From Bacillus badius NBRC 15713 (lineage in GTDB: Bacteria; Bacillota; Bacilli; Bacillales; Domibacillaceae): a DNA stretch of 64,000 nt. Positions within the stretch are counted from its first letter, which is position 1; each line of letters begins with the position of its first letter. The notes under the pieces were generated by a model. The model had not been told where the DNA came from. It worked only from the letters and a program-made list of their open reading frames with translations, and did no database searches. Location of the stretch: the NCBI RefSeq assembly GCF_001591605.1, contig NZ_BCVF01000002.1, positions 62,001-126,000 of the forward strand. Direction: 5' to 3'. The position numbers were made by a program, and so were the translations under genes. Positions 16,953 to 25,734 of this stretch are shown here, one piece after another.

Positions 16953-18539
16953 ATGGATGTATGTTTTGATACCTTAAAGCAGCAATGCCAGCAGCAGGGA
17001 ATGGACCCTCTCGCCATACCGGGATTCAACGATATCTTGTCAGAGGAGGAGCTGAAGCAAAAGTGTCAAGAGCATAAGCGCTTCCTCAAGATTGTTCATC
17101 ATTCTTTTGAAAGATTTATTTCTTCCATGCAAGGATTTCCGGTGTTAACGGCTACGACCGATCGCGAAGGTTACGTCATGCAAATGCTTGGAGATCAAAC
17201 GATTAAAGAGACAGTCAATCAGTTAGGCATAAAAGAAGGCGTACACTTTACGGAAGAAAATTACGGAATCAATTGTATTAATTTGGCGTTAAAGTACAAT
17301 GAGCCTATCGAAGTCATCGGTCTCGACCATTACCATCACTGTCTTCATGCTTCGGCTTGTTATGGCGTATCCATTAAAGATCCGATCAGCGGCCATATGA
17401 TAGGCGCCATTTCCTTTATGACAACCGTTGATCAAGGCAGCCCTCTCTTACTGACCTTGTTGCTTATGATGAAAGATTCGATCGAAAGGGAGCTGCAGCT
17501 GCTGAATCAAAACGAGAAACTGCATATCATCAATCAGCTGATTATGAATACGACGAGAAACGGTATGATTATTTCAAACAAAGAAGGAAACCTGATTGGA
17601 TTTAACCATGCAGCTGAGCGTTTGACCGGGCAGAAAAGAGAGCAGGTGCTTTTTCAACCGGTGCATATACTGGACCGTTTTGGCGCCTACTTAAACGAGG
17701 TGATCGAAAAGAATGAGCAATACACAGATCTGGAGCTATCATTCGCTGAAAAGGATGGACGTGAGCAGACGGTTTTATTTGATGCACTGCCAATTCTCGA
17801 TGAACAACAAAGATTAATCGGCGCTTTTGCCCAAATAAAGGACATCAGCCGCCGCAAGCAGACGGAAGAACTGTTGGTAAATACAGAAAAGCTTGCGGCT
17901 GTAGGCCAAATGGCTGCGAGTGTGGCTCATGAGATCCGGAATCCGCTTACGACGATCCGCGGTTTTATCCAGCTTGCAGAGAAAGGCTTTGAGGAGTCGC
18001 ACGCTCAGTTAATTCTTGAAGAAATTGACCGGATTAATTTGATTGTCAGTGAATTTTTAGTGTTATCTAAGCCGAATGTTGTCCATTTTCAGAACAAGAA
18101 TGTAAAGAAGGTATTAGAGGAAACCATTGCTTTGTTCCAAGCGCAAGCCAGTATGAACAATATCGAAGTAATAACAGAAGCAATAACAGACAGCTGCAGG
18201 GTTCATTGCAACGAAAATCAATTAAAACAAGTATTTATCAATATTTTTAAGAATAGCGTCGAAGCGATGCCGCTGGGCGGGCAGCTGATCATCCGCATGG
18301 AAGAAACACCGGATGCAAAAGTGATGATCCGAATCACAGATACAGGAGAAGGGATGGAGGCTGAGCAAATTCAGAAGCTGGGCACCCCATTTTACACAAC
18401 AAAGGAAGCGGGCACAGGGCTCGGCTATATGATTATCAAGCATATTATTGAGCAGCATAAGGGGACGCTGAACATCCGAAGCAAAGTAAAAAAAGGAACG
18501 ACGGTGGAGATGGTTTTGCCGATTAGCAGCATGGAATGA
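16953..18539 (+). CDS. GAF-PAS sensor histidine kinase (sporulation-kinase-like, soluble)
   Basis: 528 residues with no transmembrane helix. Residues 1-185 resemble the GAF-type sensor of AcoR-like activators (FTEENYGINCINLALKYNEP, HHCLHASACYG). A PAS domain spans about 187-300. HisKA follows with VAHEIRNPLTTIRGFIQL (phosphorylated His326), then HATPase_c with NQLKQVFINIFKNSVEAM (N box) and DTGEGM plus GTGLGY (G boxes). The HisKA/HATPase part resembles B. subtilis sporulation and PAS kinases (KinA/KinE type). No response regulator is adjacent, which fits feeding a phosphorelay, but this is inference. The ligand is unknown. Confidence 0.82.
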   Translation: MDVCFDTLKQQCQQQGMDPLAIPGFNDILSEEELKQKCQEHKRFLKIVHHSFERFISSMQGFPVLTATTDREGYVMQMLGDQTIKETVNQLGIKEGVHFTEENYGINCINLALKYNEPIEVIGLDHYHHCLHASACYGVSIKDPISGHMIGAISFMTTVDQGSPLLLTLLLMMKDSIERELQLLNQNEKLHIINQLIMNTTRNGMIISNKEGNLIGFNHAAERLTGQKREQVLFQPVHILDRFGAYLNEVIEKNEQYTDLELSFAEKDGREQTVLFDALPILDEQQRLIGAFAQIKDISRRKQTEELLVNTEKLAAVGQMAASVAHEIRNPLTTIRGFIQLAEKGFEESHAQLILEEIDRINLIVSEFLVLSKPNVVHFQNKNVKKVLEETIALFQAQASMNNIEVITEAITDSCRVHCNENQLKQVFINIFKNSVEAMPLGGQLIIRMEETPDAKVMIRITDTGEGMEAEQIQKLGTPFYTTKEAGTGLGYMIIKHIIEQHKGTLNIRSKVKKGTTVEMVLPISSME

Positions 18540-18569
18540 CTTCCCATGCTGAGGGAGGAGTGGAGTGTC

Positions 18570-19022
18570 ATGCCGGCTATTCTAGTTGACGCAGATGGCT
18601 GTCCGGTTATTGATCAAGCGATCAAAATAGCCCAACTATTCAGCTTGAAGATTACATTGATTTGCGACACTGCCCATCTTATGCAGAGAGAGGGAGCGGA
18701 GACAATTACTGTGTCAAAAGGAGCGGATGCAGTCGATTTTGTTTTAGTGAATCGAGTGAAAAAAGGAGATATTGTCGTGACGCAAGATTATGGCTTGGCC
18801 GCTATGGTGCTTGCTAAGGCAGCCCATCCTATTGATCAAAACGGCCGCCTGTATACAACGGAGAATATTGATCAGCTTCTCAGCTTTCGCCACGCTGCTA
18901 AAAAAGCGCGGCAAGCCGGCGGCAGGTTAAAAGGACCGAAAAAAAGACGCAGGGAAGATGATCGGCAGTTTGAAGAACAGCTGACAAAGCTTATCAAACG
19001 GCTGATCGTTCCTGGAAATTAA
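18570..19022 (+). CDS. yqxD: YqxD/YaiI family protein (UPF0178)
   Basis: 150 residues. It starts with ILVDADGCPV, then DTAHLM, SKGADAVDFVLVNRVKKGDIVVTQDYGLA and NGRLYT, the conserved blocks of UPF0178, a PIN-like fold with acidic residues. A nuclease role is suspected for the family but unproven. The start at 18570 has GGGAGGAG 9 bases upstream. The C-terminal 40 residues are rich in Lys and Arg (KGPKKRRRE). It is followed by a strong terminator. Confidence 0.88.
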   Translation: MPAILVDADGCPVIDQAIKIAQLFSLKITLICDTAHLMQREGAETITVSKGADAVDFVLVNRVKKGDIVVTQDYGLAAMVLAKAAHPIDQNGRLYTTENIDQLLSFRHAAKKARQAGGRLKGPKKRRREDDRQFEEQLTKLIKRLIVPGN

Positions 19023-19038
19023 ATCTTTAGACCGCGCT

Positions 19039-19084
19039 AAAAGCCCCGCCCTTGTTATCTATCTTAACAAGGGCGGGGCTTTAT
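19039..19084 (+). terminator. Strong intrinsic terminator after yqxD
   Basis: AAAGCCCCGCCCTTGTTA and its inverse complement form a GC-rich stem with a 7-base loop and a T-run. Confidence 0.92.
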
Positions 19085-19190
19085 ATGTTCTCCTGACAGT
19101 TCGGGATAGGGAGGCGGATGCGCCATTTAGTTTCACACTTTCTGGGCTTTTTACATACTTTATAGTTGTAGAGGTGGTGAGGTGTGAAGG

Positions 19191-20006
19191 ATGAAAAAAA
19201 CAGCTGTTCGTTTTGATCCGTTTAAGGTTGAACAAGAAGAATGGAAGAGGCAGCAAAGAAAAGAAAGGTACAAAAAAGCACTGACGATTTGTTCCCCTAT
19301 TTTTGTGCTTTTGCTTTGGGAATTCTTATCGCGCACTGCTTTAATTGATCCCCGTTTCTTTCCGCCGCCGTTTGAGATTCTAAAGACATTCCTTGCGATG
19401 GGGATGAGCGGAGAACTGTTCAGCCACATTTGGATTTCTCTTTACCGTATTTTTGCGGGGTTCCTGCTTGGCGTGATTCCCGGAGTGATTATTGGGCTGT
19501 TAATGGGGCTTTACTCTCCGGTCCGCCACTTTATTTCTCCGCTGGTGATGGCTCTGATGCCTATTCCGACGCTTGCTTTGCTTCCGCTTATTATTATTTT
19601 ATTCGGGATTGGCGATATGTCCAAAGTTGTAACCATTGCCGGCAGTGTATTTTTTCCGGTCGTGATCAACACGGCAGCCGGCGTGTTAAACATCGATGCG
19701 ATTTATTTGGATGTCGCCAAAAACTACGGAGCTGGTTCAAAAGAGTATTTTTTTAAAATTGCGTTGCCTGGTTCCCTTCCGGTCATGCTTGAGGGGATTC
19801 AGATGGGGCAGGCTATTGCGCTGCTTACCATTGTAGCGGCGGAAATGATGGGAGCCACATCAGGCATCGGCTATTTAATATGGACATCGTATAAAGCCTT
19901 TTTATTAAAGGAGATGTTTGTCGGGCTGATTTTAATTTCATTTTTCGGTTATCTCTTTTCGCTGGGACTGCGAATGCTGCAAAAAAAGCTAATTCCTTGG
20001 AGGTGA
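19191..20006 (+). CDS. ABC transporter permease, NitT/TauT (SsuC-like) family
   Basis: 271 residues: a cytoplasmic basic N-terminus, then six predicted membrane helices. The EAA-type loop ALPGSLPVMLEGIQMGQAIA couples to the ATPase. The family imports nitrate, sulfonates, taurine, or thiamine-precursor pyrimidines. It is the first gene of a permease-ATPase-binding-protein operon (gaps of 4 and 13 bases). The substrate is not determined by sequence. Confidence 0.82.
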   Translation: MKKTAVRFDPFKVEQEEWKRQQRKERYKKALTICSPIFVLLLWEFLSRTALIDPRFFPPPFEILKTFLAMGMSGELFSHIWISLYRIFAGFLLGVIPGVIIGLLMGLYSPVRHFISPLVMALMPIPTLALLPLIIILFGIGDMSKVVTIAGSVFFPVVINTAAGVLNIDAIYLDVAKNYGAGSKEYFFKIALPGSLPVMLEGIQMGQAIALLTIVAAEMMGATSGIGYLIWTSYKAFLLKEMFVGLILISFFGYLFSLGLRMLQKKLIPWR

Positions 20007-20010
20007 TCAA

Positions 20011-20790
20011 GTGGAAGAGCCGTCTAAAATCGTGATTAAAAATTTGACGAAGGTTTTTTATAAAAAAGAAAGCCGTGTCACAGCTTTGGATCGGATGACC
20101 ACGACGATTAAGGACGGAGAATTCGTCTGCCTCGTTGGACCAAGCGGCTGCGGAAAAACAACGCTGCTTCGAATTTTGGCCGGCCTTGAGAAGGCAAGCA
20201 CCGGCTCTTATCAAATTGTGCCGAGCGGTAAGGATCGGCCGCTGCAGTCAATGGTTTTCCAGGAAAAAGGAGTGATTCCCTGGCTGACAGTCAAGGAGAA
20301 CGTCGCATTTGGTTTGAAAATGAGAAAGCTGCCGAAAAGCATTATTCAAGAACGAACGGACTATTATTTGAAGAAAACAGGGCTGAACGAGTCTGCCTCC
20401 CTTTATCCTAAGGAGCTTTCAGGCGGCATGAAGCAGCGTGTGAGCATTGCCCGGGCTTTTGCCAATGACCCCGAGATTTTATTGATGGATGAACCGTTTG
20501 CTGCCTTGGATGAGCAAAATAAATTTATTTTGCAGGAGGAGCTGCTGGCGATTTGGACAGAGACAAAGAAGACGGTGTTATTTATTACTCATAGCATTGA
20601 TGAGGCCCTTTTGCTGGCAGACCGGATTTTGCTGATGAGTGCCCAGCCGGGAAAGATCGCCAGCGAAATTCAAGTTCATTTGCCGCGGCCGCGTACCATG
20701 GAGCAAGTGCGGGCGGATCAGGGAGCGGCCGCTGCTTTTATGGAGATACGCAAGCATTTGCAAGATGAGGTGCAAGCATCCAGAGAATAA
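20011..20790 (+). CDS. ABC transporter ATP-binding protein, NitT/TauT family
   Basis: 259 residues with a GTG start and GGAGG 7 bases upstream. Walker A GPSGCGKTT, Q-loop MVFQEKGVIPW, ABC signature LSGGMKQR, Walker B ILLMDEPFAALD and the switch His in FITHSIDEA are all intact. It energises import with the permease at 19191-20006. Confidence 0.9.
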   Translation: MEEPSKIVIKNLTKVFYKKESRVTALDRMTTTIKDGEFVCLVGPSGCGKTTLLRILAGLEKASTGSYQIVPSGKDRPLQSMVFQEKGVIPWLTVKENVAFGLKMRKLPKSIIQERTDYYLKKTGLNESASLYPKELSGGMKQRVSIARAFANDPEILLMDEPFAALDEQNKFILQEELLAIWTETKKTVLFITHSIDEALLLADRILLMSAQPGKIASEIQVHLPRPRTMEQVRADQGAAAAFMEIRKHLQDEVQASRE

Positions 20791-20803
20791 AGGAGGAAAA
20801 GTG

Positions 20804-21904
20804 ATGGGAAAACGAATGCTTTGTTTTTATTCGCTGCTGCTGGCCGCTTTCTTGCTGCTCGCCAGCGGCTGCACACCATCAGGAACAGAGGAGGGGGACT
20901 CTGGCGGGAATGCAAATCAAAAGAACCCATCCGGCGATTTAACTCCTCTTAAAAAGAAAACAACTGTCGTTATCGCAGAAGATGGAGCGGCCTCAGGTGC
21001 CGGCTTTTACATCGCAAAAGAAAAAGGATATTTTGCAGATTACAATATCGAAGTAAAGTTTGCTCAATTTGCCAATAGCGATGACATGCTGCCGGCTTTG
21101 GCTGCTGGAGAAGTGGATATTGCCGGCGGTGTATCAACAGCTTCTTTTTTCAACGCCATTGCCCAAGGGATTGATGTAAAGATTATTGCTGATAAAGGAC
21201 ACAATGTGAAAGGGAAATCGTACTTCTCTTTCGTGATCGGCAAAGATAAACAAGGGGAAATCAAAGAGTACGCGGACTTTAAAGGAAAGCGGATTGCTAT
21301 TTCAACGAAAGATGGTGTAGATGATTATATATTTGAGCAAATGATTGCACACGGCGGACTGACAAGAGAGGAGGTAAAATTCGTATTAATGCCTGATTTC
21401 GGGAGTATGATGGCTGCGGTGAACAATGGCACCGTCGATGCGGCTCTTCAGATCGAGCCTTTTATTACCCAGGGAGAGAAGAAAGGGCTTCACGTGCGCT
21501 TTGGCGACACGACTGACTATGCGCCGGAAGCACAGATCGCTATGGTGCTGGCATCGCCGCAATTTGTCAACGAAGAAAAAGAGGTATCCCTGCGGTTCAT
21601 GACCGCCTATTTAAAGGGAGTACGCGATTACAATGACGCTTTTATGAACGGGAAAAACAAAGCAGAAATTATTCAAATTATGACAAAGCATACTGCTCTG
21701 AAAGATGAAAAAATGTGGGAAAACGTTTTTGTGACAGGGTTAAACCCAGACGGACAAATGTACGTTGAGGATATTAAAAAGCAGTACGACATGTATAAGG
21801 CCAACGGGGCCATTCGCGGAACGATTGACCTTGACCAAGCGATTGATCCTTCATTAGCTGCAGAAGCCGTGAAAATCATCGGGGGATATGAGACAAATAA
21901 ATAA
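20804..21904 (+). CDS. ABC transporter substrate-binding lipoprotein, NMT1/THI5-like
   Basis: 366 residues with signal and lipobox LLASGC, then a Ser/Gly/Asn-rich linker and a two-lobed SBP_bac_3/NMT1-like domain (GFYIAKEKGYFADYNIEV, LAAGEVDIAGG, AALQIEPF). It delivers ligand to the permease. The family includes sulfonate, nitrate and formyl-aminopyrimidine binders. There is no THI5-type CCCFC motif and no adjacent thi or ssu genes, so the ligand remains open. The ATG has AAGGAGG 7 bases upstream. A terminator follows at 21916-21946. Confidence 0.82.
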   Translation: MGKRMLCFYSLLLAAFLLLASGCTPSGTEEGDSGGNANQKNPSGDLTPLKKKTTVVIAEDGAASGAGFYIAKEKGYFADYNIEVKFAQFANSDDMLPALAAGEVDIAGGVSTASFFNAIAQGIDVKIIADKGHNVKGKSYFSFVIGKDKQGEIKEYADFKGKRIAISTKDGVDDYIFEQMIAHGGLTREEVKFVLMPDFGSMMAAVNNGTVDAALQIEPFITQGEKKGLHVRFGDTTDYAPEAQIAMVLASPQFVNEEKEVSLRFMTAYLKGVRDYNDAFMNGKNKAEIIQIMTKHTALKDEKMWENVFVTGLNPDGQMYVEDIKKQYDMYKANGAIRGTIDLDQAIDPSLAAEAVKIIGGYETNK

Positions 21905-21915
21905 AGGAAATGGAG

Positions 21916-21946
21916 AAGAGCACAGAGGATCCTTCTGTGCTCTTTT
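21916..21946. terminator. Intrinsic terminator between convergent genes
   Basis: AAGAGCACAGA pairs with TCTGTGCTCTT and is followed by T residues. It serves the ABC operon and possibly the convergent SDR gene. Confidence 0.85.
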
Positions 21947-21950
21947 GCTA

Positions 21951-22748
21951 TTAATAATAATGTTCGCGCGGGCCTTTATAATCCTGAATTGTATTGCCGC
22001 CATCAACAACGAAAAGCTGGCCGGTAATATAAGAAGCCTGTTCTGATGCAAGAAAGGTAATCAAGTGTCCAACTTCATCAGGCTGGCCATTTCGGCCCAT
22101 CGGTGTATTTTCACCTGCAATTCGTTCATGCTCTGTTTGTGAACCGGTCGCGATCCATCCAGGGGCCACATTATTGACGGTAATATGATGCTTGGCCACC
22201 TCAATAGCAATTCCTCGGCTCATCCCAACAATTGCTGCTTTAGCTGCACTATAGCCGGACTCTCCGGGATTGCTGACGAGCGGACCGGTAACAGACGAAA
22301 CATTGACGATTCTTCCATACTTGTTTTCAATCATTTGTGGAAGAACGGCGCGAGTGACGTAAAAGCATGTAGATAAGTTGCGGGAAATGGAGATGTCCCA
22401 CTCTGTTGCATCCAGTTCAGCAAAAGGAATAAATTTTTCAGGGGAGCCAATCTGTCCCATTCCGGCATTGTTGATGAGAATATCAATTTTTCCGTAATCC
22501 TTCAATACACTTTGCACAAGCTTGTGCACTTGTTTCTCATCCATTAAGTCTGCGGTGTAGCCGGTTGCTTCTATCCCTTGGTCTTTTAGTTCCTTTTCCC
22601 GTTCGTAAATCCGTTCGGTTGTGGAGGTAATCGCTATTTTTCCGCCGAGTCCGCCAATAATCTCGGCTGCAGCGAAGCCGATGCCTGAGTCGCTTCCTGC
22701 TCCTGTGATCAAACAGACTTTTCCATTGAAATCTGTATGTGCTTTCAT
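21951..22748 (-). CDS. Short-chain dehydrogenase/reductase (FabG-like SDR)
   Basis: 265 residues of classical SDR. The cofactor site is CLITGAGSDSGIGFAAAE (an unusual three-residue insertion in TGxxxGxG). NNAGMG, the catalytic Ser in VNVSSVTG and the YSAAK catalytic Tyr/Lys follow, and FVVDGGNT lies at the C-terminus. It would oxidise or reduce a hydroxy/keto group with NAD(P)(H). The substrate is unknown, and 3-oxoacyl-ACP reductase is only one option. It is monocistronic and convergent with the ABC operon. Confidence 0.8.
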   Translation of the reverse strand: MKAHTDFNGKVCLITGAGSDSGIGFAAAEIIGGLGGKIAITSTTERIYEREKELKDQGIEATGYTADLMDEKQVHKLVQSVLKDYGKIDILINNAGMGQIGSPEKFIPFAELDATEWDISISRNLSTCFYVTRAVLPQMIENKYGRIVNVSSVTGPLVSNPGESGYSAAKAAIVGMSRGIAIEVAKHHITVNNVAPGWIATGSQTEHERIAGENTPMGRNGQPDEVGHLITFLASEQASYITGQLFVVDGGNTIQDYKGPREHYY

Positions 22749-23078
22749 TCTATAAACCCCTTTATGTATAGAAAGTATTCAGAACTATTTAAATAGTATA
22801 ACAGAATGACTGTTAAATGCACGAATAAATAGGCGTACAGGAGAACCGAAGGCGTTTTTGACTAGGCCGTTCCTGTTTATCGGGAGGACTTAATCACATG
22901 TTTATTCTTTGTTTATAGGTCTATGAGATTAGTATTGCAGGAAAAATCAGCTGGATATAGGCAAATATACTAATAACAGCCTATTTTGAAAACGCTTACT
23001 TTCCTATATGATTATCAATAACTTACATAGTTGTGTCAGCACGAGCGAATCATAAAAACAAGAAAGCGGGGGAATAAG
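22749..23078. other. 330-base divergent regulatory gap
   Basis: It lies between the minus-strand SDR gene and the plus-strand M28 peptidase gene. Both promoters should be here. A cre-like box is at 22987-23000. No gene was seen. Confidence 0.6.
22987..23000 (+). promoter_or_regulatory. cre-like catabolite-control site upstream of the secreted aminopeptidase
   Basis: TGAAAACGCTTACT matches the Bacillus cre consensus TGWAANCGNTNWCA at 13 of 14 positions. A TATGAT sequence lies at 23007-23012. CcpA repression of the peptidase in rich sugar is inferred. Confidence 0.5.
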
Positions 23079-24476
23079 ATGGGGAAGTGGAGAAAAGCGG
23101 TTTTATCGGGTGTGATGGCAGCAAGTGTGCTGGCGGTGCCGCTCTCAGTTTATGAAGCGCCTATCGCGGCTAAGGCGGCAACGCAGGCATTGGACAACAA
23201 GGTTGTTCAAAAAATTGATGCCGAGAAAATTTATCAGCATGTTTCGGCTTTGTCTGTCGGCATTGGGGAGCGCGTGACAGGCAGCGAAGCGGAAAGAAAA
23301 GCGGTTGACTATATCGCTGCCCAATATCGTTCCTACGGATTGGACGTGAACATCCAGCCGTTTACGTTTCAAACTTACGAGGAAGCAAAAGAAATTTCGA
23401 TTCAAATTGCCGGGCATTCAGGAAAAGGTTTAGAACCAAGTGTGTTCAAGTATTCTCCCAATACTCCAGCTGAGGGAGCAACCGGAGAAATCATGGATGC
23501 CGGATTGGGACGGGCGTCTGATTTTGCCGGCAAGGACGCAGCTGGAAAAATTGCGCTGATCGAGCGGGGAGGCATCACATTTGCTGAAAAAGCAGCGAAT
23601 GCAGCGGCAGCAGGGGCAAAGGCTGTACTTATTTATAATAATACAACTGGCCCTTTAAAAAGCAGCCTCCCTTCTTCCGGAAATTATGTAGCAACACTTG
23701 GCTTAACAAAGACCGAAGGAGAAGCACTGAAAGCCTTAATAGAGAAGGAGCAGACGGTGACAGCAACGGTAAAAGTGCTGGGCGGCGGCATGGTTACAAA
23801 AACGTCCCATAACGTAGTGGCTGTGAAAAAAGCTCATAAAAATCACGATACCGGACAAATTCTTTACGTTGGTTCCCATCATGACTCTGTACCAGGCTCT
23901 CCTGGTGCGAGCGATAACGCATCCGGCGTGGCGGTAAATCTGGAAATTGCCCGTGTATTGAGCAGCCAGCAAACAGATACGGAAGTGCGCTTTCTGACGT
24001 TCGGCGCGGAGGAAATCGGCTTGCTTGGCTCCTATCACTACGTCTCTACGTTAACAAAAGAGGAGATTGACCGGTCGATTGGCATGTTCAATTTTGATAT
24101 GGTCGGCAGCAAAAATGCAGGGGATATGATTATGTTTACAGTAGATGGCGAGAGAAACGTCGTTACCAATACAGGGGCATCAGCAAGCAGCCGCGTGTTT
24201 AAGCCGCTTACCTATGGAAAGGTTGGACGGAGCGATCATCAGCCGTTTCATGAAGGCGGTATTGCTGCCGCTGTTTTCTCTTATGCACCGCTAGAGCCGG
24301 AATATCATCAGCCGACAGATACAATCGATAAAATCAGCAAAGAAAAAATGGAGAATATGGCGAAAGTAGTCGGTGCCGGCGTTTATCAAATTGCCCGCAA
24401 AGACACGCCTGCTCTAGAGCGTGCTCAAGTAGCTCCGAAACCGGCGGAGCCTCCTTTTGAAGAACGTCCGCTTTAA
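23079..24476 (+). CDS. Secreted M28 family zinc aminopeptidase with PA domain (YwaD-like)
   Basis: 465 residues: a Sec signal peptide (about 1-33, ending in AKAA), an N-terminal pro/lid region, an inserted PA domain (about 130-245, containing GKIALIERGGITFAEKA), and the M28 catalytic domain. Zinc-site motifs are GSHHDSVPGSPGASDNASG (His, Asp), the Glu pair in FGAEEIGLLGS, FNFDMVGS and SDHQPFHEGG (His). This is the B. subtilis YwaD / Streptomyces aminopeptidase type, which releases N-terminal residues from extracellular peptides. The ATG at 23079 has GCGGGGGA upstream. A cre box suggests carbon control. Confidence 0.85.
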   Translation: MGKWRKAVLSGVMAASVLAVPLSVYEAPIAAKAATQALDNKVVQKIDAEKIYQHVSALSVGIGERVTGSEAERKAVDYIAAQYRSYGLDVNIQPFTFQTYEEAKEISIQIAGHSGKGLEPSVFKYSPNTPAEGATGEIMDAGLGRASDFAGKDAAGKIALIERGGITFAEKAANAAAAGAKAVLIYNNTTGPLKSSLPSSGNYVATLGLTKTEGEALKALIEKEQTVTATVKVLGGGMVTKTSHNVVAVKKAHKNHDTGQILYVGSHHDSVPGSPGASDNASGVAVNLEIARVLSSQQTDTEVRFLTFGAEEIGLLGSYHYVSTLTKEEIDRSIGMFNFDMVGSKNAGDMIMFTVDGERNVVTNTGASASSRVFKPLTYGKVGRSDHQPFHEGGIAAAVFSYAPLEPEYHQPTDTIDKISKEKMENMAKVVGAGVYQIARKDTPALERAQVAPKPAEPPFEERPL

Positions 24477-24501
24477 GCATACGAGCATACTGAGGGTGGT
24501 T

Positions 24502-24536
24502 GGAGAGCTTGCTTTCCAGCTGCTCTCTTTATTTTT
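24502..24536 (+). terminator. Intrinsic terminator after the aminopeptidase
   Basis: GGAGAGC and GCTCTC arms are followed by TTTATTTTT. Confidence 0.75.
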
Positions 24537-24681
24537 GCTTAAAAACGGTCCTTGGTCCATGCCAATCAGCAGATTATTGGTGCGATAGCAGATCTGTGCT
24601 TATTTGTATACAAATTTGTTCTTTAACCGACACTGGTATTTGACGAAGAAGAAAAGGAATCTTTGCGAGGAGGCCATTTAG

Positions 24682-25002
24682 ATGCCCATTATTTCTGTTA
24701 TCGGATATGGAGAGTTCGAGGTAGAGAAAGGCCGAAAATTAGTTTTAGCGTTGGAAGATAATGGTGTAGATATTCTCCATCAATGCGGAGGAAAAGCAAG
24801 GTGCACAACTTGCCGGGTAGAAGTATTGGACGGTGAATACTATGAAGCGACTCTTGCAGAAAAAAATGCTTTTTCGGAAAAGGGGATTGAAGATCTTTTG
24901 CGGTTATCCTGCCAGGTTTATGTAAATGGTGACGTGACGGTGCGCCCGATTTTAACAAAAGAAAATTCCGGAATGAAAATAGGTCCGCGGCCAGCTGAAT
25001 AA
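24682..25002 (+). CDS. 2Fe-2S ferredoxin (plant-type fold)
   Basis: 106 residues. CGGKARCTTC supplies three cluster cysteines (C-x5-C-x2-C) and LSCQVY the fourth, as in plant-type [2Fe-2S] ferredoxins. It is a small electron carrier; its partner is not evident. The ATG at 24682 has GAGGAGG upstream. It stands alone between the aminopeptidase and the GFGRPF-repeat gene. Confidence 0.88.
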   Translation: MPIISVIGYGEFEVEKGRKLVLALEDNGVDILHQCGGKARCTTCRVEVLDGEYYEATLAEKNAFSEKGIEDLLRLSCQVYVNGDVTVRPILTKENSGMKIGPRPAE

Positions 25003-25131
25003 CACTCTGTCATGATCCGCCTTTCAATCTTCAGACATCGCCCGATAGATTTAAAAAGCGCCCAAGAAAATCTGTGATTTAAGCATATGATTAATTGAAA
25101 CTTAAATTTTTAAAAAGATGGAGGCGCTTTT

Positions 25132-25518
25132 ATGAACCTAGAAACTCAAATGTTGCCGGAAGGGCATCTGTACGATATGAGAGCAGAGGAAGAACAGGCA
25201 ATAACTGAAGATAGCAGGATTAGACCATTTGGTGGTTTTGGCCGTCCGTTTGGCTTTGGTCGTCCCTTTGGGTTCGGCAGACCGTTCGGCTTTGGCCGTC
25301 CGTTTGGTTTTGGCAGACCGTTTGGTTTTGGGAGACCATTTGGCTTTGGCCGCCCATTCTATGGCTTCGGATATCCTTATTATGGTTTTGGCAGCCCGTT
25401 CATCGGAGGGCTTGCCGGCGGATTGTTAGGCAGCGCGTTATTTGCTCCGTATTATGGCTATGGCTACGGCTATCCGTATGGTTACGGCTATCCGTACGGA
25501 TACGGATATGGATACTGA
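25132..25518 (+). CDS. GFGRPF-repeat protein with YGYGYPYG tail, possible spore-coat or surface protein
   Basis: 128 residues: an acidic 30-residue head (MNLETQMLPEGH, AEEEQAITED), eight or so tandem GFGRPF units (about residues 34-82), a small hydrophobic Gly/Ala stretch (FIGGLAGGLLGSALFAP), and a Tyr/Gly/Pro tail. The composition resembles Bacillus coat or surface proteins (YeeK-like), but I do not recognise the family. The ATG has ATGGAGG 9 bases upstream. The reading frame ends at TGA 25516-25518. A +1 shift there continues for 11 codons (DSYGYPYGYYC) to TAA 25550-25552, so the gene may have lost its original end by a slip in the repeats. Confidence 0.7.
   Translation: MNLETQMLPEGHLYDMRAEEEQAITEDSRIRPFGGFGRPFGFGRPFGFGRPFGFGRPFGFGRPFGFGRPFGFGRPFYGFGYPYYGFGSPFIGGLAGGLLGSALFAPYYGYGYGYPYGYGYPYGYGYGY
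25252..25362 (+). repeat. Tandem 18-bp coding repeats (GFGRPF)
   Basis: The unit GGTTTTGGCCGTCCGTTT and close variants recur about six to eight times in frame. Synonymous third positions vary between units, so selection has kept the peptide while the DNA diverged. Confidence 0.85.
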
Positions 25519-25568
25519 TAGTTACGGCTATCCGTACGGATACTATTGCTAAGAAATAGAGAGACGTT

Positions 25569-25617
25569 CGGCAGCTTAGCTCTTTTAATCAGAGAGACAA
25601 AGCTGCCGGATTTTTAT
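25569..25617 (+). terminator. Intrinsic terminator after the repeat-protein gene
   Basis: CGGCAGCTT (25569-25577) pairs with AAGCTGCCG (25600-25608) and is followed by a T-run. Confidence 0.75.
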
Positions 25618-25734
25618 TGGATTGCAGGGACAAGCTTATCGCCCTAAATAAAAAGAGAAGCAGAAAGGTTGTTATTTACTGATTATTCGGTTAATTTTAG
25701 ATAAAGAGAAGCAGCTATAAGGGGAGTGAACGAA

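Noticed and set aside
19191-21904. ABC operon as a molybdate (ModABC) importer supporting the nearby cofactor genes
   Set aside because: The permease, ATPase and binding protein are of the NitT/TauT/NMT1 type; no ModA-like features were seen.
25252-25362. Tandem repeats as a CRISPR array
   Set aside because: Repeats are contiguous 18-bp in-frame coding units without spacers.
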